Source: Oryzias latipes
Taxonomy: Eukaryota; Chordata; Actinopteri; Beloniformes; Adrianichthyidae
Length of the DNA: 64,000 nt
Direction: 5' to 3'
NCBI RefSeq assembly: GCF_002234675.1
Contig: NC_019868.2
Span: 25,310,293 to 25,374,292 of the forward strand
Shown here in pieces: positions 43,801-52,400 of the stretch. Under the pieces are notes generated by a model. That model was given only the letters and a program-made list of their open reading frames with translations, searched no databases and was not told the origin of the DNA. The first letter of the stretch is position 1. Every line of letters begins with the position of its first letter. Position numbers and translations under genes: made by a program.

Positions 43801-44072
43801 TGCCACCTCTTACCAAAATTAACCAAGGAACACCAGTGATTTTACAGTGTGTGGCAAATGGAATGCCCAAGCCGGATATTTCCTGGACATTACCTGGACG
43901 CACCACTCTGCTTCCACAAAACCGGTACACTGTGAGGGGAGGAATTCATATAACACAGGAAGGTTACCTGGTCATCCAAAATCCAGTGCTCACAAACTCT
44001 GGTATTTATAAATGTAATGCCAAAAATGCTCTTGGGACAGATTTTAAATCCACATATCTACAAGTTGTTTGA
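28875..44072 (+). CDS. mxra5: matrix-remodelling-associated protein 5 (adlican), complete, 16 exons
   Basis: Exons: 28875-28955, 30136-30272 (or from 30133), 33614-33743, 34077-34315, 34415-34566, 34837-37944, 38054-38295, 39277-39529, 39639-39836, 40033-40551, 40659-40830, 40960-41226, 41350-41476, 41850-41930, 42148-43294 and 43519-44072. The phases close to about 2468 aa. It is a secreted extracellular-matrix protein. Residues 1-27 form a signal peptide. A Cys-rich LRRNT follows (CPRSCSC...EVHCTFRHL), then about six LRRs and an LRRCT (NPWTCDCQLQWL...CKKERG). Ig1-2 lie at about 500-680. A mucin-like spacer follows, with poly-Thr (about 937-975), YYDDYDY (about 993) and a His-rich tail. Ten further Ig domains fill about 1480-2468, making 12 as I recall for human MXRA5. 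N-G-T sites recur before the E-strand of the Ig domains. The stop is TGA. Confidence 0.95.
29208..29275. mobile_element. 68-bp foldback with Tc1-type termini in mxra5 intron 1
   Basis: ACAGTACAGACCATAAGTCT at the left and AGACTTTTGGTCTGTACTGT at the right are inverted copies. Arms of 25 bp have one mismatch, separated by an 18-bp spacer that itself repeats the motif. The arm resembles the terminal repeats of fish Tc1/mariner elements. It could be a minimal deletion derivative. Confidence 0.7.
29783..29905 (+). mobile_element. SINE 3' tail fragment
   Basis: GCGACAGACTGGCGACTTGT and GGGATAAAACGGGTTCAAAA match the 3' half of the complete SINE at 58.1-58.5 kb. The 5' half is not upstream of it; instead it lies just downstream, as the next entry. 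Confidence 0.75.
29930..30052 (+). mobile_element. SINE 5' body fragment, directly upstream of mxra5 exon 2
   Basis: GGCTCAAATCCCGGCTGGAT (B-box region), TTTCTGTGTTTGCACTTTCTC and GTGTGGGTTTTCTCCCCAGC match the 5' half of the 58-kb SINE. The fragment ends about 80 bases before the exon encoding the LRRNT. The order tail-then-head suggests two insertions or a rearrangement. Confidence 0.7.
30273..33030. other. mxra5 intron 2, mostly without recognised features
   Basis: Long intron between the LRRNT exon and the first LRR exon. Open frames at about 31079 and 32238-32658 have no domain match. A run ending ACAGCGAAAGTGAGTTTCAG near 32640 looks like a donor but is in the wrong phase for the gene. 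Confidence 0.4.
33034..33502 (+). mobile_element. M2 element copy 3, most complete copy
   Basis: Left end AAAGGCCCACTCCGAT and right end ATCAGAGTGAGTCTTT form inverted termini with two or three mismatches. Between them are AGCGTTCCCAGTGGTCTTTT, GCTAACATTACCGGTGCGAC and ACAAGAACATGTTAAAAACA. It lies just upstream of the first mxra5 LRR exon (33614). The family has at least five copies in the window. Confidence 0.75.
36906..37020 (+). repeat. ACA/ACC triplet tract encoding poly-Thr in mxra5
   Basis: Runs of ACA, ACC and ACT codons give about 30 threonines interrupted by PVT and PTPT. This is a likely O-glycosylated mucin-like stalk in the large exon, between Ig2 and the tyrosine/aspartate cluster. 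The triplet nature makes it likely to be length-polymorphic. Confidence 0.85.
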
Positions 44073-44114
44073 GTGACACTTTACAAACACAAGAAGACTA
44101 TGATTGTACGACAA

Positions 44115-44120
44115 AATAAA
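44115..44120 (+). terminator. candidate polyadenylation signal of mxra5
   Basis: AATAAA 42 bases after the TGA stop codon, followed by a GT-rich stretch. Other AATAAA-like hexamers at about 44637 and 44936 could give longer 3' UTRs. Confidence 0.6.
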
Positions 44121-46960
44121 GACTGCAGGTTGATTTTTTAACTAACTTGTTTGTCACTTCCTTTCAGATGCAATGCATTGCATATCAGGGGTTGTATCTA
44201 TACTTTATTGTTATGTACTTTCCATAGATATCTGTTAAATAGCTGTGATGTTATTAGTCAAGGCCTCACACCTACGTAGCCAGTTTAAGGAAGTATAATG
44301 ATGTGTTTCACTATGCTCCGTCCCATTATTTTTGAGGGTTAACATCATTTAGTCTCTACTGCAGCTACTCACTACACTGAGCAGTAGTCATGAAAACAAA
44401 GTTAACTAGTCTGATGTTGAAATTGTTTGTCACTTCCAAATGAAGCACCAAACTACAGTTCTTTAATAGGTCATCCAGTCGATGTAGCTGTTCTCCACTT
44501 TTAATATAAAAAGCTAATTTCTGTTTGTAAAACTTGGACTTGTTTATTTTTTCCATTTGATTTTCTTTCAAATAGCCACAATTTTAGTTTGTCACAAAAG
44601 TATTTTTCTTCAGGTAAAATCATTTTTTGGTCTCTGAATAAAATATAATACATTTCTTTTGTCTGTTATCTTCGCTTTTGCAGAAGTGTAATTTATTGTT
44701 TTTGCTGTCAAGATGTTGATGGGTTTTCTTTTTGCCTTAAAACAAATTTTACATTCCACTAAGCATCATCCATTAGGCCTGTCAAGTAAGCTTTGATGTT
44801 ATTGGTTGTGTTTTTTTCTCATAGGATATATTTAGAAGTATGTGTTCTTTGTCCCAAAGAAAGGAAAGTAAAAGCAACAATGGTACAGTTTTGAGAAATC
44901 ACAACTAATTTAGGTGGCATACAATCTGTAAGTGAATAAAACAAAGAGAAGTTTATTATTTTAAATCAGTTGCTTTCTTATTTATAAATACAATAATACA
45001 ATAGGATTATTCATTATCAATGAGATGGTCTTTGCTGACTTGCATTTCCACAGCACATTTTATATTTGTCCAAGCTATAAAGCTTTTTTTTACACTTTTC
45101 TAATTATGTGACTAAAGTAGTTACTCATCGATGAATTTACAGACTGGCTGTTTTTTCAGCAGAATCCTGGCCATTTCAAACACTCCCTGATTTGGAATAC
45201 ATCTTTTTAAGGGAAATCTAATTTCTTTTCAGTTTTTTGTTTACAGTATTTTCAAAAACAGTTTAATGGGAGTTCACAGCCCAGAACACATGACTTGAAC
45301 AACATCACAAATCTGTTGTGGTGTGAATATATTCTGAAAATCAAAAGCAGATTTCATTTGGTGGGTTGGGAGGGATTGCTACTAATGCAACGTTGTTTTC
45401 AAAAACACAGACTACTGGCATTTTGTAAAAATTCTGTAAATTTTACTGATAAAATTATCTATAGATATTTGGTTAAAAAAAATTGCAGGTCTTCTTAGAT
45501 GAGAAGTCAGTCTTATATTTTAAAAGATCTATTGTTTTCTGGAATTTTCATCATATTTTTTAAATTGTTAAATCATTTAAGAAGTCAAGCATTGGTGTTT
45601 GATGAGCAGTTCTGGGTTTAAATCTTTAGTTCCAGTTAATCCCACAAGTACTTTTTGGATTTATGATCGAAGCTGTGTTTGGCCCAAGTCCACACCAAAC
45701 TCAACAAATCATGATAATCTTGTAGTGTAATTTGAGACACAGTTTTCTTGGGGAGAAAAACTGTTTCTACAAAACTAGAGGCCTAAAGTTGTCCTCAATC
45801 CTTGTCCCCCAAAGACTGTCTTTCTTAGAACATTAGCAACCAAACCCAAAACTTCTTCAATCACCAAGCTTGTTTGTTATGTCTACAAAACACATATTGG
45901 CAAACTCCACTTCCCACAATCCTTGTTATTCTGTGTTATGTGAACCTTGCATGCAGACGTTTCAAGCAGCACCCACCTCATGTTTCTGTACTTAGATGGA
46001 TGCCCGTGGAACCAGCAGAGCTTGGAAACTATCCTGTAGCATCAACCTCAGATATGTGTGGTTTTGTCAAAAAACTTTCATTCACATTTTTTGTTGCACC
46101 ATAAACGTTACTGCAACAGTCTACAAACCAATGTGGGAACAGATGATCAATTTAGTAACTAGAGACCACTGAAGTAAAAAACAACAACAAAAAAGAAATG
46201 TCAAAGCAGCAGAGAGAGTTGGATTGGTAATAAGGTTGTGAATCAATACACAAAACAACAGGGAAATACTTTGTGGTAATAAAGGTTGGTAATAAGAGAG
46301 TTGTGTTGTTCAAAACCACAACTCAAAATGTGTTGACTTGAATGCAAATGAATTCTATATTTCACCATTGGTTCGTGTTCAGAGGACGAACCCACAGAGC
46401 ATCGCTCTCAGACAAGCAGGCCTTTCAATGAGGATGAAGGGCGCTTTGTCAGACAAAGGCCCTGGGACTGTTCGGTGCTGCAAGTGTGTGTTGTGTTTCT
46501 GTATGAGAAAAAGATTATGCAAGGCTCTGAAAAAGACTGCATGTCTGCAAAGAAGATAAAGTCTGTGTGTGAGGGGCTTGTTTGGTGCAATGATAGGCAT
46601 GTCTGTGCCATAAACAAGAAAAACCCAGAGAAGAGCAATGAGCGTTCGGTCTCACTGTCTGCTTTAGTGAGTAAAGCCAACGGGCAGGACAGTGGATGCT
46701 TGTGGAAATGATGGTGAGGCAGTACAACATTGCAGCTATTTGGGAGGAATCATTTAAAAAGGTGAGTAAAAACACTCTCAAAGAGGAAAATGCTCAATTC
46801 TGACATGACCACGCAACATTTGGCTGTTTTAGCACCAAAGCTGGAGACTATCCGAGGGGGATTCTCTCTGCGAGATGTGCTTCCACGACATTTCAGGTCT
46901 TTCATCTTTCTTCAAAACCTTTTTCAGTGAGCTCTTAATAAGATTACCCAACAGTTGTGA
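44121..46960. other. intergenic or 3' UTR sequence downstream of mxra5
   Basis: AT-rich, with several alternative AATAAA hexamers in the first kilobase. No exon recognised. Overlapping frames in both orientations at 46338-46780 have no domain or splice support. Confidence 0.4.
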
Positions 46961-46999
46961 AGCCGCTCAGTCCAGCTTTTCCAGCTGTTGTCGCCCTCA

Positions 47000-47084
47000 T
47001 GACTTGACGGTCTCCTCAGGACAAACTTTCAGATCCCTGTAGGTCAGACTGACGGGGATCTGCTGCTGCATCACATACCAGCCT
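47000..47084 (-). CDS. orphan 3'-terminal coding exon candidate, product unknown
   Basis: On the minus strand a good acceptor (TTCTTTTTCCAG, ending near 47085) is followed by a frame reading WYVMQQQIPVSLTYRDLKVC then PEETVKS and a TGA at about 47000. The first codon is split (two bases before TGG). The sequence looks like a real protein C-terminus, and the alternative frames stop sooner or look random. No upstream exon in the same orientation was found between here and rab33a, where a Tc1 relic and a dead transposase lie. It could be the end of a gene whose other exons are in rab33a introns or beyond, or a leftover of a lost gene. I do not recognise the family. Confidence 0.3.
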
Positions 47085-47754
47085 GGAAAAAGAAGAGAGC
47101 CGACACGTTAGGGAAATCAGGCCGGAAGCGTTAAAAATTCACAAATCGTGTAGCTTACAATGCACTCAGTTCAGGTTAAGGATTTTGGTCGTTTTGTGAA
47201 AGTCTTTGTTTTTACTTTAATCTTGTCAAGAATTTCTGTAGGTTTGTGGAATGTGAGAAATCCCTGTGACTGAATCATGTGAGGAAAAAAAACCCTCATT
47301 TTTTGGAGTCACATTCCTTTTAAAAGGTAAGATGTGTTTTTATGAAAAATATAAACTTTAGAAATCTGCCAACTAAATGTTAAAGAACAAGAATATAAAA
47401 AAAAACATTTAAAACACTCATCATCTAATGCCATATTTATTCTGTATCAATAACTTATTTGTGCATCAAGGATCCACCTTTACAACAAAAGGGTCAAATC
47501 CTGTTGGGATAATTGTTCTACCACGTGATCAATGCCAGATCTGTTCAACAAGAAACCCCCATAAAAAAGAATGAATGAAGCAGTGAACCCAAACCCATTA
47601 TAGAGTGGAACAAAAAAGGATTTTTCAGTCACCGAAACTGCAAGTTGTTCCACCTAAAAGCAGAGTTTGGTCTGTAATGTTCATCGGAGATACACGTCAT
47701 CTGTGTGAGACAGAAGGTGAAAAAGCAATCCAATCCTTTTATTTTGAAATCATT

Positions 47755-47945
47755 TGTGTAAGGGTCCAGAAAATGAGTGTTTGATCGCTAACTTAAGTTC
47801 ATCTAAATATTTTGTAATGTATCCCTGGTTGGTAATGACAGAGGTCAAAGGTTTCCTGTAGGTTTTCAACGGGTTCTTACACAGTGTAGCTGCTATTTTG
47901 GTGGGCAGTAGTCTCTGCGCAGAAAAGGCCAACGAGCCGAAAGAC
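47755..47945 (-). pseudogene. second Tc1 transposase C-terminal relic
   Basis: The minus strand encodes PLKTYRKPLTSVITNQGYIT, the same conserved Tc1 C-terminal block as near 0.7 kb but with more substitutions. The upstream part (VFEDKSFGSLAFSAQRLLP) no longer resembles the family. No catalytic region remains. Confidence 0.75.
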
Positions 47946-48009
47946 TTATCTTCAAAAACCACCGTCTCTTTTCACTAAACCGACGAAGAAGACCAGCGCA
48001 TCAACAGAG

Positions 48010-49020
48010 GCATCATTTAAAGTGGCACACATTCTGGCTAAGCAAAAAAAAGACCTTCACTGAACATCAAAGCTGCTATGACCGCCATGGCAGAATCATT
48101 ATTCCAGGACCATAAAAATAAGACGGAGATTCTGTCTGCTATTGCCGACGTCCAGCCTGGTGTAAACACTGTGGCATGGAGGGTGAGAGCAAATGCTGTC
48201 AGACAGCTGGAGTCGGACCTGGACAGGTGAGTCTGGTTTTAACTGCAGGGTGACGAGTCTGTGGACTTCAGTGAGACAGCTCAGCTGGTCGTTTTCATAC
48301 GGATGGTATTTAATGACTTTTCCACAAAGGAGGAATTTATGACATTACGTCCACTGAAAACCACAACACGGGGGATGGATATTTACAACTATTTACAACG
48401 TTATAAAGGAGTACTTTGTGGGGAAAAAAGGTTCCCATTGAAAAACTGGTCTGATGGGGCACCAGCAATGACAGGATATCACTCACAAGTCATTACTTAC
48501 TGCAAGAATGACTCGGACTTCCCTAAATGTCCGAGCTATCATTGCATCCTCCACCAGCATTTTCTTTTTTGAAGGTCATGACATTTGATCAGGTTAATAA
48601 AATCATCACCTCAATTCGTGCAAAAGCCAAGCAACACCGGCACTTCAAGCTTTTCCTGGACGAATCAAATCAAATCCTGGAGGAAGGTTCTTCAACCTTT
48701 TCTCTCTTTGCTCAGTGAAATCAAGGATTTTGATAGGAAATGAGGGGAGAGGATACCCCTTTACTAAGTGACACTGAGTGGCTGTTGGAGCTGGCTTTCT
48801 TGGCAGATGTGACTGAAAAAATGAACAACCTGAACCAACAATTACAAGGCAGAGACAAAAACAAATATGTGACATGATCAGTGCTGTGAAGGCATTCAAA
48901 GTAAAGCTCAATTTATACATCCAGCAAATAAAACCAACAGATTTCAGCGCTTCCCTTCAGTTGCAAAGATGCTGGAAGGCGATTCAGGGGCAGATAAAGT
49001 GCTTGATGTACACATTGTGA
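48010..49020 (+). pseudogene. decayed hAT transposase (GTF2IRD2/ZBED-like)
   Basis: Successive fragments in shifting frames follow the order of an hAT-family protein resembling the transposase part of GTF2IRD2. They read MAESLFQDHKNKTEILSAIA, then AQLVVFIRMVFNDFSTKEEF (strong), then SDGAPAMTGYHSQVITYCKN, then SYHCILHQHFLF, and a later FKVKLNLYIQQIKPTDFQRF. The frame is interrupted by a stop after SDLDR (about 48229), by a frame change after HQHF (about 48570) and by at least one more break. The DGAPAM and CILHQ signatures mark the catalytic core region of hAT enzymes. It cannot give an intact protein; exon capture is possible but not supported. Confidence 0.85.
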
Positions 49021-49421
49021 TATGCAGTCCAAACTATTTTGTATTAATATGAAGGTTTTTTTTATAAGAACAGCTGGTGACAGTTGCAGAACCAGTATTG
49101 ATTGGGATCTATACATTTTTGGATTGAGTGCAGCTCATATTCATTGAAAAACAAAAAGAATGTGAGGTTATATAGCAATGAGAGGCTCGTAGAGGCAGAA
49201 CTGGAACCAAATGTGTTTGATTTCATTGATGTTTGCTGCGTAAAACTGACGCGTCTCCTCTGGATCTCGTCTTGCTTCTTTAAGGATTCCCTCAGCTGAA
49301 GCGCAGCATCCTCACTATTGTTGCGCCTCCGGTCTCCTCCTTCTCCCCCCTCCCTTCCCTCATCCCTCCATCCGCTCCTTCTCCAGCACACACCGACCTG
49401 CCCATCTCCTCCACGGACACA

Positions 49422-52400
49422 ATGACGAACGAATCCCCGGAGGAGGAGAGCCGAGCTCCGGGCGGCGGCGCTGGAGTCGGGATGGGAGCGGCGCGGAGAG
49501 GCCGCGCGGACGACAATGTCACCATCCTGACCTCCAGCATGGATTTCCCGAGAGCCAGCAGGAGCCGGGCCGACAGCGCCAACGACGCCGCCCCGAGCTT
49601 CACGTCCTCCGTGGAGCTGAGCTCCTCCTCCCTGGAGACGAGCATCCAGACGCGGATCTTCAAGATCATCGTCATCGGGGACTCGAACGTGGGGAAGACG
49701 TGCCTCACCTTCCGCTTCACCGGCGGGAGCTTCCCCGACAAAACGGAAGCCACCATCGGTGTGGATTTCAGGGAGAAGGCGGTGGAGATTGAAGGAGAAA
49801 CCATCAAGGTAAATTCAGCCAGGAGGGGGTGGATGTTCAGAGGGGGTTTCCTCGCTCCTCCTCATCCTCATCCTCTTCGTGGCGCAGATCAAACATCTCC
49901 AGAAGGTTTCAGCTGGGAGGCTGGAATCTGTGTGGCTTTGTCTGCAGCAGAACAAAAACAGACTGTGTCAGTTAAATGTCACCATGTCTGCATCAAACTA
50001 TAGAAACAAGAAATGGATTATGATGCTCAGTCTGGTAAAAATAAATGTAAAACATAAACAAAAAACAAATAGTTGCTGAAAATTAGTCAAAAGCTGAAAA
50101 AAAACTTCCTGCAGACTTAATCCTTTTAAATGATTGAAAGATGAACTAATAATATATCAAACACAAAAAAAACAATCCAATAAGTCCTATCTATTGCTTA
50201 AAAAAAACAACTCAAGAATAAAAAGCGGAATTACAGGATATTGGTGTCTGACATGAATATTGGCAACCAGTTTCCTGCAAACTGCAGCTCCTACATACGT
50301 CGACTTTGCCTCCACAATATGACGGACAGCAAAACATCATGACATAATGAGCAAAAAAAAAAACGTTCTGCAGATGAAGAATAATTGAGTGAGTAAAATA
50401 TAGAGCCACTCCAATGAAAATTGTGTTTTGGTGGTTTTAACATGTTTCTGTAGCTTTCTTCTCACAATGGAGGACACATATGAAGAAAATTGAGATTAAA
50501 ATAGCATTTTTTTTGGCATTTTTTCATTCAAATTGTCTTAAATCAGGAGCAGTTGAAATTTGAAAAAGTTTGTTGTTGCACCGGTTATATTAGGTTGGGG
50601 TTTGGAGGAGCTGTAAGCTAGCTGGGAGAGACTGTAAACAAAGCGATGATGATGGGAAATGAGGGAAGGCTCACTCTACGCCAACAATTCTGCCTGCAGC
50701 TCAGAGGCAAATTTCTAAGGAACTTCTGGCGCTCAGCAGAAACAATGCCCCGGGAAACGACACCGGCTTTTACCCGTAATTTTAATCATAACTAAAAGAC
50801 GCCTGGGAATGCTTTAACAAAAGATACAAAAAATAGTATTACAGAGTATTAATAATCTGTTTTCCTAAAATGCACCAAAAATTCAAAAACCTGCACTAAG
50901 AAGAGCATTAGCAGCCTTCGTAATCTGTGGAAAAATTATACTTAATTTACAAGTAGAAATGCAGCAACACCAATCATTTTGATCAAGAATGAAAGAAAAA
51001 TGGAACTGAAACAGAATCCTATTTACTGCACTTGTCACTAAACAAACATATTCAGTTTCAATGCTGTAACTCTAACCTGATATCTGGCAGGTAATTGAAG
51101 TTACCGTAGTTAGATCTATAACACTGTTCTGAAAGCTACTGAGGATTCATATTTAGCGTTCATTAAAACAACAAAAAATGTTCATTTTTATCCATATTGT
51201 CCAAATCCTTTCTGCCTTAACCACAATATGGATATACCTGGAACTCTGTCTCCTACCTGCTGATTTTGAACTGCAGTCCTCACTGTGCCACAGTCTTTCA
51301 GAGAAACTTCTAAATATAAGACCCATTAACCTTTGTAGTTTAAAAAAAAAGTAATTTCTATTAGCTGTCATCTTGGTTTAGTATTTTGTGCCTCACGCCA
51401 TCCCTGAGCCTTAATGCGCTCACCTCAGGCTCGTCCTCTCGTGGTGAAAGGAGATCATTCAGCAGGGCTAAACTCAGAGCTGGGAGCCGGCTGCTGTTAC
51501 AGGCAGAGCGCTTTGGTTTGTGTTCACCTTTACTGTAGAGTGTAACCCTTGTGCTATCCTTGGCACTTTAACGTTGGGTCATCTAGACCCCACTAGACAG
51601 TGCGCTGAACCTTTTTTCTTCAATGATTTGTGATCTTCACTGGTGTCCATGGATTACATGAAATCTTTCCACCTTTATCATGGTAGGGAGAACACATCAA
51701 TGTAAGGGTGGAGTCATAGGATAGCACAAGGGCTACAGATGGCAACCTGTTGTGTTATTTCTGTGAGAAAATTTCTTTCAAAACACTTTTTTTTTTAGTT
51801 CCACTGGTTAATTCTGATATATAATTTGCTGCTGCAGAGGATTATATCTGCACCGTTTATGTAATAACGTTTTTTATACAGGTTTTATTTTTTAAGCAAC
51901 AAATAACCATAGTTTTTTTTCTAATTTTACTCATTTATCTGCTGCTGACAGTAAAAAGGAAAACATCATAATTATGCCTGATTGCGTGACTTTTGTAAAT
52001 CTGCAGTCAGACTTTTGGATTTATTACATATTTTTCTTTAAATTCTTTTGATATTTTGTCACGTGGGCTGATTCTGCTTTAATGCAATAGTTTAAAATTT
52101 CTTAAACTCACCAAAATCTTGGTGATTCATGGTGACAGACCCCTGCTTTAGGAATGTAGTAAGTGTATCCAAAAAAGTTTTCTATTTTTGAGATTTCAAG
52201 TTCTGTAAGTTATTATAGTAGTGGGTTTAAAGGTTGTCTTTTGGACTTGGTTTTCACATGACAGACTTTAAACCTATTACTATGATGGAATCTACCTGGA
52301 TGAATGAGAGTCTTCATAGACTTATTATAGACTTATTATAGAAGAATGACAATTTGCCTTTTCGTTTTTTACTATCAAACGTCTTTATTAAATTTTGTGA

